64,000 nucleotides of DNA from the NCBI RefSeq assembly GCF_049243985.1, contig NC_135384.1:18906501-18970500 (forward strand). The letters run 5' to 3'. This document shows positions 1 through 15,928 of the stretch, piece by piece. A program made the translations under genes and the position numbers. The number at the start of each line of letters is the position of its first letter. Position 1 is the first letter of the stretch. The stretch comes from Paroedura picta. Lineage: Eukaryota > Chordata > Lepidosauria > Squamata > Gekkonidae. The notes under the pieces were generated by a model. It saw only the letters and a program-made list of their open reading frames with translations, ran no database searches and had not been told where the DNA came from.

Positions 1-2562
1 ATGAGCTAACTGCATTAGAGAACATTGCAAGAGTTATATATATGAAAATGTGTGTTACAGAATTTGAATGTTCAGTATTCAATAATGGTACCTTGCCTTT
101 TGCATCCACAGGAATAAATAAATCTGATACTGATACTCTGATACTGATACTGATACTGATACTAATAAAGGTAGATGCTGATAGTTTTCATTGTGAGAAA
201 TATGTAAAATGAACTTACTATAGTGGTATTGCTTTGAATATAACATTGGTGCCATGTTTAAGTAGAAATTACTTCTGAAATAGAACCATATGTATGTAAG
301 GAATGAGCTACCGTCCTTTGACAACATTGCTAGTGTTATTTACATGACCATGAACTTACCATAGTTTTACATATGTGCCATGATTAATTCTAGATTAATT
401 TCAGTGAACCATAAGAATGTAAGGAATGAGCTAACTGCACTATACAACATTGGTAGTCATAAATCCTAAGTTAGTTATATGACTTTCGATATATAACCAT
501 ATGTACGTAAGGAAGGAGCTAACAGCTCATTATATTGCTTGTCGTATATATATCCAAAGTATGTGTGTTACAGAATTTGAGATAACTTTAGTATCCAAAA
601 ATGTTAGCTGAACATCAGTGCATCCACAAGAATAAATAAATATAATACTAATACTAACACTACTAACACTACTAACAGTAATACTAATACTAATACTAAT
701 ACAAATACTAAGAAAAAGACTAATACTAATACTAATACTAATACTAATACTAATACTAATACTAATACTTATAAAGGTAGATGTTTATAGTATTCATTAT
801 TAGAAAAGTTATGTAAAATGAACTTACCATAGTTGTGTTGCTTTGAATATATCATTGGTGCCATGTTTAAGTAGAAATTATATCCAATATATAAACATAT
901 GTATGGAAGCAATGAGCTACCATCATTAGACAATATTGCTAGTGTTATATATATGAACATGACATTACCATAGATGTATTGATTTTAATGTGACAGACGT
1001 ACCTTGTTTAAGCCTAATACTAATACTAACACTAACACTACTAATATTACTAACACTAACACTAACACTAATAAAGGTAGATGTTGATAGTTTACCTAGT
1101 TTAAGGCTAGTATTATCTAAACTTTCATTGGACCATATGTATGTAAGGAATGAGCTAACTGCAGTATAGAACATTGCTAGTGTTATATATATGAACATGA
1201 CATTACCATAGTTGTATTGATTTTAATATGACAGACGTACCTTGTTTAAGCCTAGATAACTTTTATTGAACGATATGTATGTAAGGAATGAGCTAACTGC
1301 ATTAGAGAACATTGGAAGAGGTATCTATATGAAAATGTGTTACAGAATTTGACCGTTCAGTATTCAAAAATGGTACTTTGCCTTGTGCATCCACAGGAAT
1401 AAATAAATCTCATACTGATACTGATACTAATAAAGGTAGATGCTGATAGTTTTCATTGTGAGAAATATGTAAAATTAACTTACTATAGTGGTATTGTTTT
1501 GAATATAACATTGGTGCCATGTTTAAGTAGAAATTACTTCTGAAATTGAACCATATGTATGTAAGGAATGAGCTACCATCATGTGACAACATTGCTAGTG
1601 TTATATACATGACCATGAACTTAGTATTGCTTTTAATTTAACATATTTGCCATTATTAAGCTTAGATAAATTTCATTGAACCATAAGAATGTAAACAATG
1701 AGCTACCTTCACTATACAACATTGGTAGTCATACATCCTAAGTTAGTTATATGACTTTCGATATAGAACCATATGTATGTATGGAAGGCGCTAACTGCAG
1801 TATAGAACATTGCTAGTGTTATATATATGAACATGACATTACCATAGTTGTATTGATATTAATATGACAGACGTACCTTGTTTAAGCCTAGATAACTTTC
1901 ATTGAACGATATGTATGTAAGGAATGAGCTAACTGCATTAGAGAACATTGCAAGAGGTATATATATGAAAATGTGTGTTACAGAATTTGAATGTTCAGTA
2001 TTCAATAATGATACCTTGCCTTTTGCATCCACAGGAATATATAAATCTGATACTGATACTGATACTCTGATACTGATACTGATACTGATACTGATACTAA
2101 TAAAGGTAGATGCTGATAGTTTTCATTGTGAGAAATATGTAAAATGAACTTACTATAGTGGTATTGCTTTGAATATAACATTGGTGCCATGTTTAAGTAG
2201 AAATTACTTCTGAAATAGAACCATATGTATGTAAGGAATGAGCTACCGTCATTTGACAACATTGCTAGTGTTATTTACATAACCATGAACTTACCATAGT
2301 TTAACATATGTGCCATGATTAAGCCTAGATTAATTTCAGTGAACCATAAGAATGTAAGGAATGAGCTAACTGCACTATACAACATTGGTAGTCATAAATA
2401 CTGTTAGTTATATGACTTTCGATATATAACCATATGTATGTAAGGAAGGAGCTAACAGCTTGTCGTATATATATCCAAAGTATGTGTTACAGAATTTGAG
2501 ATAACTTTAGTATCCAAAAATGTTAGCTGAACATCAGTGCATCCACAAGAATAAATAAATAT

Positions 2563-2804
2563 AATACTAATACTAACCCTACTAACACTACTAACATTAA
2601 TACTAATACAAATACTAAGAAAAAGACTAAGACTAAGACTAAGACTGAGACTAAGACTAAGACTAAGATTAAGACTAACAATAATACTAATACTAATACT
2701 AATACTAATACTAATACTAATACTAATACTAATACTAATACTAATACTAATACTAATACTAATACTAATACTAATACTAATACTAATACTAATACTAATA
2801 CTTA
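2563..2804 (+). repeat. Hexanucleotide tract, ACTAAT dialect, copy 1
   Basis: The tract is about 242 bp. It begins with ACTAAC/ACTACTAAC variants, passes through an ACTAAG/ACTGAG stretch and ends in a pure ACTAAT run. The flanking spacers are shared with the tracts at 6,993, 12,843, 18,507 and 27,701. Confidence 0.92.
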
Positions 2805-3438
2805 TAAAGGTAGATGTTTATAGTATTCATTATTAGAAAAGTTATGTAAAATGAACTTACCATAGTTGTATTGCTTTGAATATCATTGGTGCCATGTTTA
2901 AGTAGAAATTATATCCAATATATAAACATATGTATGGAAGCAATGAACTACCATCATTAGACAACATTGCTAGTGTTATATATATGAACATGACATTACC
3001 ATAGATGTATTGATTTTAATGTGACAGACGTACCTTGTTTAAGCCTAATACTAATACTAACACTAACACTACTAATATTACTAACACTAACACTAACACT
3101 AACACTAATAAAGGTAGATGTTGATAGTTTACCTAGTTTAAAGCTAGATAACTTTCATTGGACCATATGTACGTAAGGAATGAGCTAACTGCAGTATAGA
3201 ACATTGCTAGTGTTATATATATGAACATGACATTACCATAGTTGTATTGATTTTAATATGACAGACGTACCTTGTTTAAGCCTAGATAACTTTCATTGAA
3301 TGATATGTATGTAAGGAATGAGCTAACTGCATTAGAGAACATTGCAAGAGGTACCTATATGAAAATGTGTTACAGAATTTGAATGTTCAGTATTAAAAAA
3401 TGTTAGCTTGCCATGTGCATCCACATGAATAAATAAAT

Positions 3439-3546
3439 CTGATACTGATACTGATACTGGTACTGATACTGATACTGATACTGATACTGATACTGATACT
3501 GATACTGATACTGATACTGATACTGATACTGATACTATACTAATAA
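3439..3546 (+). repeat. Hexanucleotide tract, GATACT dialect
   Basis: A run of GATACT units with one GGTACT interruption near its 5' end, bounded by AATAAATAAATCT and AATAAAGGTAGATGC. The counterparts at 7,953-8,064, 9,322-9,390, 13,650-13,738, 14,992-15,062, 19,430-19,505 and 20,759-20,828 keep the same GGTACT interruption but differ in copy number. Confidence 0.9.
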
Positions 3547-4406
3547 AGGTAGATGCTGATAGTTTTCATTGTAAGAAATATGTAAAATGAACTTACTGTA
3601 GTTGTATTGTTTTTAATATAACATTGGTGCCATGTTTAAGTAGAAATTACTTCTGAAATAGAACCATATGTATGTAAGGAATGAGCTACCGTCATTTGAC
3701 AACATTGCTAGTGTATTTACATAACCATGAACTTACCATAGTTTTACATATGTGCCATGATTAAGCCTAGATTAATTTCAGTGAACCATAAGAATGTAAG
3801 GAATGAGCTAACTGCACTATACAACATTGGTAGTCATAAATCCTAAGTTAGTTATATGACTTTCGATATATAACCATATGTAAGGAAGGAGCTAACAGCT
3901 CATTATATTGTATATATATCCAAAGTATGTGTGTTACAGAATTTGAGATAACTTTAGTATCCAAACATGTTAGCTGAACATCAGTGCATCCACAAGAATA
4001 AATAAATATAATACTAATACTAACCCTACTAACACTACTAACAGTAATACTAATACTAATACAAATACTAAGAAAAAGACTAACACTAAGACTAAGACTA
4101 ACAATAATACTAATACTAATACTAATACTAATAAAGGTAGATGTTTATAGTATTCATTATTAGAAAAGTTATGTAAAAAAACTTACCATAGTTGTATTGC
4201 TTTGAATATATCATTGGTGCCATGTTTAAGTAGAAATTACATCCAATATATAAAGATATGTATGGAAGCAATGAGCTACCATCATTAGACAACATTGCTA
4301 GTGTTATATATATGAACATGACATTACCATAGATGTATTGATTTTAATGACAGACGTACCTTGTTTAAGCCTAGATAACTTTCATTGAACGATATGTATG
4401 TAAGGA

Positions 4407-7400
4407 ATGAGCTAACTGCATTAGAGAACATTGCAAGAGTTATATATATGAAAATGTGTGTTACAGAATTTGAATGTTCAGTATTCAATAATGGTACCTT
4501 GCCTTTTGCATCCACAGGAATAAATAAATCTGATACTGATACTCTGATACTGATACTGATACTGATACTAATAAAGGTAGATGCTGATAGTTTTCATTGT
4601 TAGAAATATGTAAAATGAACTTACTATAGTGGTATTGCTTTGAATATAACATTGGTGCCATGTTTAAGTAGAAATTACTTCTGAAATAGAACCATATGTA
4701 TGTAAGGAATGAGCTACCGTCCTTTGACAACATTGCTAGTGTTATTTACATGACCATGAACTTACCATAGTTTTACATATGTGCCATGATTAATTCTAGA
4801 TTAATTTCAGTGAACCATAAGAATGTAAGGAATGAGCTAACTGCACTATACAACATTGGTAGTCATAAATCCTAAGTTAGTTATATGACTTTCGATATAT
4901 AACCATATGTACGTAAGGAAGGAGCTAACAGCTCATTATATTGCTTGTCATATATATATCCAAAGTATGTGTGTTACAGAATTTGAGATAACTTTAGTAT
5001 CCAAAAATGTTAGCTGAACATCAGTGCATCCACAAGAATAAATAAATATAATACTAATACTAACACTACTAACACTACTAACAGTAATACTAATACTAAT
5101 ACTAATACAAATACTAAGAAAAAGACTAATACTAATACTAATACTAATACTAATACTAATACTAATACTAATACTAATACTAATACTAATACTAATACTT
5201 ATAAAGGTAGATGTTTATAGTATTCATTATTAGAAAAGTTATGTAAAATGAACTTACCATAGTTGTGTTGCTTTGAATATATCATTGGTGCCATGTTTAA
5301 GTAGAAATTATATCCAATATATAAACATATGTATGGAAGCAATGAGCTACCATCATTAGACAATATTGCTAGTGTTATATATATGAACATGACATTACCA
5401 TAGATGTATTGATTTTAATGTGACAGACGTACCTTGTTTAAGCCTAATACTAATACTAACACTAACACTACTAATATTACTAACACTAACACTAACACTA
5501 ATAAAGGTAGATGTTGATAGTTTACCTAGTTTAAGGCTAGTATTATCTAAACTTTCATTGGACCATATGTATGTAAGGAATGAGCTAACTGCAGTATAGA
5601 ACATTGCTAGTGTTATATATATGAACATGACATTACCATAGTTGTATTGATTTTAATATGACAGACGTACCTTGTTTAAGCCTAGATAACTTTTATTGAA
5701 CGATATGTATGTAAGGAATGAGCTAACTGCATTAGAGAACATTGGAAGAGGTATCTATATGAAAATGTGTTACAGAATTTGACCGTTCAGTATTCAAAAA
5801 TGGTACTTTGCCTTGTGCATCCACAGGAATAAATAAATCTCATACTGATACTGATACTAATAAAGGTAGATGCTGATAGTTTTCATTGTGAGAAATATGT
5901 AAAATTAACTTACTATAGTGGTATTGTTTTGAATATAACATTGGTGCCATGTTTAAGTAGAAATTACTTCTGAAATTGAACCATATGTATGTAAGGAATG
6001 AGCTACCATCATGTGACAACATTGCTAGTGTTATATACATGACCATGAACTTAGTATTGCTTTTAATTTAACATATTTGCCATTATTAAGCTTAGATAAA
6101 TTTCATTGAACCATAAGAATGTAAACAATGAGCTACCTTCACTATACAACATTGGTAGTCATACATCCTAAGTTAGTTATATGACTTTCGATATAGAACC
6201 ATATGTATGTATGGAAGGCGCTAACTGCAGTATAGAACATTGCTAGTGTTATATATATGAACATGACATTACCATAGTTGTATTGATATTAATATGACAG
6301 ACGTACCTTGTTTAAGCCTAGATAACTTTCATTGAACGATATGTATGTAAGGAATGAGCTAACTGCATTAGAGAACATTGCAAGAGGTATATATATGAAA
6401 ATGTGTGTTACAGAATTTGAATGTTCAGTATTCAATAATGATACCTTGCCTTTTGCATCCACAGGAATATATAAATCTGATACTGATACTGATACTCTGA
6501 TACTGATACTGATACTGATACTGATACTAATAAAGGTAGATGCTGATAGTTTTCATTGTGAGAAATATATAAAATGAACTTACTATAGTGGTATTGCTTT
6601 GAATATAACATTGGTGCCATGTTTAAGTAGAAATTACTTCTGAAATAGAACCATATGTATGTAAGGAATGAGCTACCGTCATTTGACAACATTGCTAGTG
6701 TTATTTACATAACCATGAACTTACCATAGTTTAACATATGTGCCATGATTAAGCCTAGATTAATTTCAGTGAACCATAAGAATGTAAGGAATGAGCTAAC
6801 TGCACTATACAACATTGGTAGTCATAAATACTGTTAGTTATATGACTTTCGATATATAACCATATGTATGTAAGGAAGGAGCTAACAGCTTGTCGTATAT
6901 ATATCCAAAGTATGTGTTACAGAATTTGAGATAACTTTAGTATCCAAAAATGTTAGCTGAACATCAGTGCATCCACAAGAATAAATAAATATAATACTAA
7001 TACTAACCCTACTAACACTACTAACATTAATACTAATACAAATACTAAGAAAAAGACTAAGACTAAGACTGAGACTAAGACTAAGACTAAGATTAAGACT
7101 AACAATAATACTAATACTAATACTAATACTAATACTAATACTAATACTAATACTAATACTAATACTAATACTAATACTAATACTAATACTAATACTAATA
7201 CTAATACTAATACTAATACTAATACTAATACTAATACTAATACTAATACTAATACTAATACTAATACTAATACTAATACTAATACTAATACTAATACTAA
7301 TACTAATACTTATAAAGGTAGATGTTTATAGTATTCATTATTAGAAAAGTTATGTAAAATGAACTTACCATAGTTGTATTGCTTTGAATATCATTGGTGC

Positions 7401-10257
7401 CATGTTTAAGTAGAAATTATATCCAATATATAAACATATGTATGGAAGCAATGAGCTACCATCATTAGACAACATTGCTAGTGTTATATATATGAACATG
7501 ACATTACCATAGATGTATTGATTTTAATGTGACAGACGTACCTTGTTTAAGCCTAATACTAATACTAACACTAACACTACTAATATTACTAACACTAACA
7601 CTAACACTAACACTAACACTAATAAAGGTAGATGTTGATAGTTTACCTAGTTTAAAGCTAGATAACTTTCATTGGACCATATGTACGTAAGGAATGAGCT
7701 AACTGCAGTATAGAACATTGCTAGTGTTATATATATGAACATGACATTACCATAGTTGTATTGATTTTAATATGACAGACGTACCTTGTTTAAGCCTAGA
7801 TAACTTTCATTGAATGATATGTATGTAAGGAATGAGCTAACTGCATTAGAGAACATTGCAAGAGGTACCTATATGAAAATGTGTTACAGAATTTGAATGT
7901 TCAGTATTAAAAAATGTTAGCTTGCCATGTGCATCCACATGAATAAATAAATCTGATACTGATACTGGTACTGATACTGATACTGATACTGATACTGATA
8001 CTGATACTGATACTGATACTGATACTGATACTGATACTGATACTGATACTGATACTATACTAATAAAGGTAGATGCTGATAGTTTTCATTGTAAGAAATA
8101 TGTAAAATGAACTTACTGTAGTTGTATTGTTTTTAATATAACATTGGTGCCATGTTTAAGTAGAAATTACTTCTGAAATAGAACCATATGTATGTAAGGA
8201 ATGAGCTACCGTCATTTGACAACATTGCTAGTGTATTTACATAACCATGAACTTACCATAGTTTTACATATGTGCCATGATTAAGCCTAGATTAATTTCA
8301 GTGAACCATAAGAATGTAAGGAATGAGCTAACTGCACTATACAACATTGGTAGTCATAAATCCTAAGTTAGTTATATGACTTTCGATATATAACCATATG
8401 TAAGGAAGGAGCTAACAGCTCATTATATTGTATATATATCCAAAGTATGTGTGTTACAGAATTTGAGATAACTTTAGTATCCAAACATGTTAGCTGAACA
8501 TCAGTGCATCCACAAGAATAAATAAATATAATACTAATACTAACCCTACTAACACTACTAACAGTAATACTAATACTAATACAAATACTAAGAAAAAGAC
8601 TAACACTAAGACTAAGACTAACAATAATACTAATACTAATACATACTAATACTAATACATACTAATACTTATAAAGGTAGATGTTTATAGTATTCATTAT
8701 TAGAAAAGTTATGTAAAATGAACTTACCATAGTTGTATTGCTTTGAATATATCATTGGTGCCATGTTTAAGTAGAAATTATATCCAATATATAAACATAT
8801 GTATGGAAGCATTGAGCTACCATCATTAGACAACATTGCTAGTGTTATATATATGAACATGACATTACCATAGATGTATTGATTTTAATGTGACAGACGT
8901 ACCTTGTTTAAGCCTAATACTAATACTAACACTAACACTACTAATATTACTAACACTAACACTAACACTAACACTAACACTAACACTAATAAAGGTAGAT
9001 GTTGATAGTTTACCTAGTTTAAAGCTAGATAACTTTCATTGGACCATATGTACGTAAGGAATGAGCTAACTGCAGTATAGAACATTGCTAGTGTTATATA
9101 TATGAACATGACATTACCATAGTTGTATTGATTTTAATATGACAGACGTACCTTGTTTAAGCCTAGATAACTTTCATTGAATGATATGTATGTAAGGAAT
9201 GAGCTAACTGCATTAGAGAACATTGCAAGAGGTACCTATATGAAAATGTGTTACAGAATTTGAATGTTCAGTATTAAAAAATGTTAGCTTGCCATGTGCA
9301 TCCACATGAATAAATAAATCTGATACTGATACTGATACTGGTACTGATACTGATACTGATACTGATACTGATACTGATACTGATACTATACTAATAAAGG
9401 TAGATGCTGATAGTTTTCATTGTAAGAAATATGTAAAATGAACTTACTGTAGTTGTATTGTTTTTAATATAACATTGGTGCCATGTTTAAGTAGAAATTA
9501 CTTCTGAAATAGAACCATATGTATGTAAGGAATGAGCTACCGTCATTTGACAACATTGCTAGTGTATTTACATAACCATGAACTTACCATAGTTTTACAT
9601 ATGTGCCATGATTAAGCCTAGATTAATTTCAGTGAACCATAAGAATGTAAGGAATGAGCTAACTGCACTATACAACATTGGTAGTCATAAATCCTAAGTT
9701 AGTTATATGACTTTCGATATATAACCATATGTAAGGAAGGAGCTAACAGCTCATTATATTGTATATATATCCAAAGTATGTGTGTTACAGAATTTGAGAT
9801 AACTTTAGTATCCAAACATGTTAGCTGAACATCAGTGCATCCACAAGAATAAATAAATATAATACTAATACTAACCCTACTAACACTACTAACAGTAATA
9901 CTAATACTAATACAAATACTAAGAAAAAGACTAACACTAAGACTAAGACTAACAATAATACTAATACTAATACTAATACTAATAAAGGTAGATGTTTATA
10001 GTATTCATTATTAGAAAAGTTATGTAAAAAAACTTACCATAGTTGTATTGCTTTGAATATATCATTGGTGCCATGTTTAAGTAGAAATTACATCCAATAT
10101 ATAAAGATATGTATGGAAGCAATGAGCTACCATCATTAGACAACATTGCTAGTGTTATATATATGAACATGACATTACCATAGATGTATTGATTTTAATG
10201 ACAGACGTACCTTGTTTAAGCCTAGATAACTTTCATTGAACGATATGTATGTAAGGA
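4407..10257 (+). repeat. Higher-order repeat copy 2 (long form, two C-G-T blocks)
   Basis: The copy is 5,851 bp long. Features of copy 1 between about 770 and 2,262 recur here at a constant offset of 4,430 bp. An extra block of about 1.35 kb, carrying ACTAAC, GATACT and ACTAAT tracts in turn, lies between roughly 7,312 and 9,985, where the same tract order occurs twice. This explains the extra length relative to copy 1. Confidence 0.87.
6993..7311 (+). repeat. Hexanucleotide tract, ACTAAT dialect, copy 2
   Basis: The tract is about 319 bp, the longest in this series. The 5' variant portion (ACTAAG, one ACTGAG, ATTAAG) is preserved from copy 1, and the extra length is in the pure ACTAAT run at the 3' side. 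Confidence 0.92.
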
Positions 10258-13200
10258 ATGAGCTAACTGCATTAGAGAACATTGCAAGAGTTATATATAT
10301 GAAAATGTGTGTTACAGAATTTGAATGTTCAGTATTCAATAATGGTACCTTGCCTTTTGCATCCACAGGAATAAATAAATCTGATACTGATACTCTGATA
10401 CTGATACTGATACTGATACTAATAAAGGTAGATGCTGATAGTTTTCATTGTTAGAAATATGTAAAATGAACTTACTATAGTGGTATTGCTTTGAATATAA
10501 CATTGGTGCCATGTTTAAGTAGAAATTACTTCTGAAATAGAACCATATGTATGTAAGGAATGAGCTACCGTCCTTTGACAACATTGCTAGTGTTATTTAC
10601 ATGACCATGAACTTACCATAGTTTTACATATGTGCCATGATTAATTCTAGATTAATTTCAGTGAACCATAAGAATGTAAGGAATGAGCTAACTGCACTAT
10701 ACAACATTGGTAGTCATAAATCCTAAGTTAGTTATATGACTTTCGATATATAACCATATGTACGTAAGGAAGGAGCTAACAGCTCATTATATTGCTTGTC
10801 ATATATATATCCAAAGTATGTGTGTTACAGAATTTGAGATAACTTTAGTATCCAAAAATGTTAGCTGAACATCAGTGCATCCACAAGAATAAATAAATAT
10901 AATACTAATACTAACACTACTAACACTACTAACAGTAATACTAATACTAATACTAATACAAATACTAAGAAAAAGACTAATACTAATACTAATACTAATA
11001 CTAATACTAATACTAATACTAATACTAATACTAATACTAATACTAATACTTATAAAGGTAGATGTTTATAGTATTCATTATTAGAAAAGTTATGTAAAAT
11101 GAACTTACCATAGTTGTGTTGCTTTGAATATATCATTGGTGCCATGTTTAAGTAGAAATTATATCCAATATATAAACATATGTATGGAAGCAATGAGCTA
11201 CCATCATTAGACAATATTGCTAGTGTTATATATATGAACATGACATTACCATAGATGTATTGATTTTAATGTGACAGACGTACCTTGTTTAAGCCTAATA
11301 CTAATACTAACACTAACACTACTAATATTACTAACACTAACACTAACACTAATAAAGGTAGATGTTGATAGTTTACCTAGTTTAAGGCTAGTATTATCTA
11401 AACTTTCATTGGACCATATGTATGTAAGGAATGAGCTAACTGCAGTATAGAACATTGCTAGTGTTATATATATGAACATGACATTACCATAGTTGTATTG
11501 ATTTTAATATGACAGACGTACCTTGTTTAAGCCTAGATAACTTTTATTGAACGATATGTATGTAAGGAATGAGCTAACTGCATTAGAGAACATTGGAAGA
11601 GGTATCTATATGAAAATGTGTTACAGAATTTGACCGTTCAGTATTCAAAAATGGTACTTTGCCTTGTGCATCCACAGGAATAAATAAATCTCATACTGAT
11701 ACTGATACTAATAAAGGTAGATGCTGATAGTTTTCATTGTGAGAAATATGTAAAATTAACTTACTATAGTGGTATTGTTTTGAATATAACATTGGTGCCA
11801 TGTTTAAGTAGAAATTACTTCTGAAATTGAACCATATGTATGTAAGGAATGAGCTACCATCATGTGACAACATTGCTAGTGTTATATACATGACCATGAA
11901 CTTAGTATTGCTTTTAATTTAACATATTTGCCATTATTAAGCTTAGATAAATTTCATTGAACCATAAGAATGTAAACAATGAGCTACCTTCACTATACAA
12001 CATTGGTAGTCATACATCCTAAGTTAGTTATATGACTTTCGATATAGAACCATATGTATGTATGGAAGGCGCTAACTGCAGTATAGAACATTGCTAGTGT
12101 TATATATATGAACATGACATTACCATAGTTGTATTGATATTAATATGACAGACGTACCTTGTTTAAGCCTAGATAACTTTCATTGAACGATATGTATGTA
12201 AGGAATGAGCTAACTGCATTAGAGAACATTGCAAGAGGTATATATATGAAAATGTGTGTTACAGAATTTGAATGTTCAGTATTCAATAATGATACCTTGC
12301 CTTTTGCATCCACAGGAATATATAAATCTGATACTGATACTGATACTCTGATACTGATACTGATACTGATACTGATACTAATAAAGGTAGATGCTGATAG
12401 TTTTCATTGTGAGAAATATATAAAATGAACTTACTATAGTGGTATTGCTTTGAATATAACATTGGTGCCATGTTTAAGTAGAAATTACTTCTGAAATAGA
12501 ACCATATGTATGTAAGGAATGAGCTACCGTCATTTGACAACATTGCTAGTGTTATTTACATAACCATGAACTTACCATAGTTTAACATATGTGCCATGAT
12601 TAAGCCTAGATTAATTTCAGTGAACCATAAGAATGTAAGGAATGAGCTAACTGCACTATACAACATTGGTAGTCATAAATACTGTTAGTTATATGACTTT
12701 CGATATATAACCATATGTATGTAAGGAAGGAGCTAACAGCTTGTCGTATATATATCCAAAGTATGTGTTACAGAATTTGAGATAACTTTAGTATCCAAAA
12801 ATGTTAGCTGAACATCAGTGCATCCACAAGAATAAATAAATATAATACTAATACTAACCCTACTAACACTACTAACATTAATACTAATACAAATACTAAG
12901 AAAAAGACTAAGACTAAGACTGAGACTAAGACTAAGACTAAGATTAAGACTAACAATAATACTAATACTAATACTAATACTAATACTAATACTAATACTA
13001 ATACTTATAAAGGTAGATGTTTATAGTATTCATTATTAGAAAAGTTATGTAAAATGAACTTACCATAGTTGTATTGCTTTGAATATCATTGGTGCCATGT
13101 TTAAGTAGAAATTATATCCAATATATAAACATATGTATGGAAGCAATGAGCTACCATCATTAGACAACATTGCTAGTGTTATATATATGAACATGACATT

Positions 13201-15928
13201 ACCATAGATGTATTGATTTTAATGTGACAGACGTACCTTGTTTAAGCCTAATACTAATACTAACACTAACACTACTAATATTACTAACACTAACACTAAC
13301 ACTAACACTAACACTAATAAAGGTAGATGTTGATAGTTTACCTAGTTTAAAGCTAGATAACTTTCATTGGACCATATGTACGTAAGGAATGAGCTAACTG
13401 CAGTATAGAACATTGCTAGTGTTATATATATGAACATGACATTACCATAGTTGTATTGATTTTAATATGACAGACGTACCTTGTTTAAGCCTAGATAACT
13501 TTCATTGAATGATATGTATGTAAGGAATGAGCTAACTGCATTAGAGAACATTGCAAGAGGTACCTATATGAAAATGTGTTACAGAATTTGAATGTTCAGT
13601 ATTAAAAAATGTTAGCTTGCCATGTGCATCCACATGAATAAATAAATCTGATACTGATACTGGTACTGATACTGATACTGATACTGATACTGATACTGAT
13701 ACTGATACTGATACTGATACTGATACTGATACTATACTAATAAAGGTAGATGCTGATAGTTTTCATTGTAAGAAATATGTAAAATGAACTTACTGTAGTT
13801 GTATTGTTTTTAATATAACATTGGTGCCATGTTTAAGTAGAAATTACTTCTGAAATAGAACCATATGTATGTAAGGAATGAGCTACCGTCATTTGACAAC
13901 ATTGCTAGTGTATTTACATAACCATGAACTTACCATAGTTTTACATATGTGCCATGATTAAGCCTAGATTAATTTCAGTGAACCATAAGAATGTAAGGAA
14001 TGAGCTAACTGCACTATACAACATTGGTAGTCATAAATCCTAAGTTAGTTATATGACTTTCGATATATAACCATATGTAAGGAAGGAGCTAACAGCTCAT
14101 TATATTGTATATATATCCAAAGTATGTGTGTTACAGAATTTGAGATAACTTTAGTATCCAAACATGTTAGCTGAACATCAGTGCATCCACAAGAATAAAT
14201 AAATATAATACTAATACTAACCCTACTAACACTACTAACAGTAATACTAATACTAATACAAATACTAAGAAAAAGACTAACACTAAGACTAAGACTAACA
14301 ATAATACTAATACTAATACATACTAATACTAATACATACTAATACTTATAAAGGTAGATGTTTATAGTATTCATTATTAGAAAAGTTATGTAAAATGAAC
14401 TTACCATAGTTGTATTGCTTTGAATATATCATTGGTGCCATGTTTAAGTAGAAATTATATCCAATATATAAACATATGTATGGAAGCATTGAGCTACCAT
14501 CATTAGACAACATTGCTAGTGTTATATATATGAACATGACATTACCATAGATGTATTGATTTTAATGTGACAGACGTACCTTGTTTAAGCCTAATACTAA
14601 TACTAACACTAACACTACTAATATTACTAACACTAACACTAACACTAACACTAACACTAATAAAGGTAGATGTTGATAGTTTACCTAGTTTAAAGCTAGA
14701 TAACTTTCATTGGACCATATGTACGTAAGGAATGAGCTAACTGCAGTATAGAACATTGCTAGTGTTATATATATGAACATGACATTACCATAGTTGTATT
14801 GATTTTAATATGACAGACGTACCTTGTTTAAGCCTAGATAACTTTCATTGAATGATATGTATGTAAGGAATGAGCTAACTGCATTAGAGAACATTGCAAG
14901 AGGTACCTATATGAAAATGTGTTACAGAATTTGAATGTTCAGTATTAAAAAATGTTAGCTTGCCATGTGCATCCACATGAATAAATAAATCTGATACTGA
15001 TACTGATACTGGTACTGATACTGATACTGATACTGATACTGATACTGATACTGATACTATACTAATAAAGGTAGATGCTGATAGTTTTCATTGTAAGAAA
15101 TATGTAAAATGAACTTACTGTAGTTGTATTGTTTTTAATATAACATTGGTGCCATGTTTAAGTAGAAATTACTTCTGAAATAGAACCATATGTATGTAAG
15201 GAATGAGCTACCGTCATTTGACAACATTGCTAGTGTATTTACATAACCATGAACTTACCATAGTTTTACATATGTGCCATGATTAAGCCTAGATTAATTT
15301 CAGTGAACCATAAGAATGTAAGGAATGAGCTAACTGCACTATACAACATTGGTAGTCATAAATCCTAAGTTAGTTATATGACTTTCGATATATAACCATA
15401 TGTAAGGAAGGAGCTAACAGCTCATTATATTGTATATATATCCAAAGTATGTGTGTTACAGAATTTGAGATAACTTTAGTATCCAAACATGTTAGCTGAA
15501 CATCAGTGCATCCACAAGAATAAATAAATATAATACTAATACTAACCCTACTAACACTACTAACAGTAATACTAATACTAATACAAATACTAAGAAAAAG
15601 ACTAACACTAAGACTAAGACTAACAATAATACTAATACTAATACTAATACTAATAAAGGTAGATGTTTATAGTATTCATTATTAGAAAAGTTATGTAAAA
15701 AAACTTACCATAGTTGTATTGCTTTGAATATATCATTGGTGCCATGTTTAAGTAGAAATTACATCCAATATATAAAGATATGTATGGAAGCAATGAGCTA
15801 CCATCATTAGACAACATTGCTAGTGTTATATATATGAACATGACATTACCATAGATGTATTGATTTTAATGACAGACGTACCTTGTTTAAGCCTAGATAA
15901 CTTTCATTGAACGATATGTATGTAAGGA
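10258..15928 (+). repeat. Higher-order repeat copy 3 (long form)
   Basis: The copy is 5,671 bp long. Its first half looks essentially identical to copy 2 at an offset of about 5,851 bp. The main length difference is a shorter ACTAAT tract (12,843-13,006, against 6,993-7,311 in copy 2). The duplicated C-G-T block is present. Confidence 0.87.
12843..13006 (+). repeat. Hexanucleotide tract, ACTAAT dialect, copy 3
   Basis: The tract is about 164 bp. The variant head is the same as in copy 2, but the pure ACTAAT run is much shorter. Confidence 0.9.

Larger units (their letters stand above)
1..4406 (+). repeat. Higher-order repeat copy 1 (short form, one C-G-T block)
   Basis: Base 1 corresponds to base 4407 of the next copy, so this copy starts at the window edge. 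In order, the tracts are GATACT near 123, ACTAAT 640-770, ACTAAC 1013-1074, GATACT 1408-1432 and 2045-2102, ACTAAT/ACTAAG 2563-2804, ACTAAC 3046-3112, GATACT 3439-3546 and ACTAAT 4010-4132. It has one C-G-T block (ACTAAC, GATACT, ACTAAT) where the next three copies have two. Confidence 0.85.

Noticed and set aside
1902-2147. Recurring frame beginning MNDMYVRNELTALENIARG in many array copies, which could suggest a conserved small protein.
   Set aside because: It is a fixed by-product of near-identical spacers running into a hexamer tract. A reverse-strand frame covers the same bases, and there is no codon-level sign of constraint.
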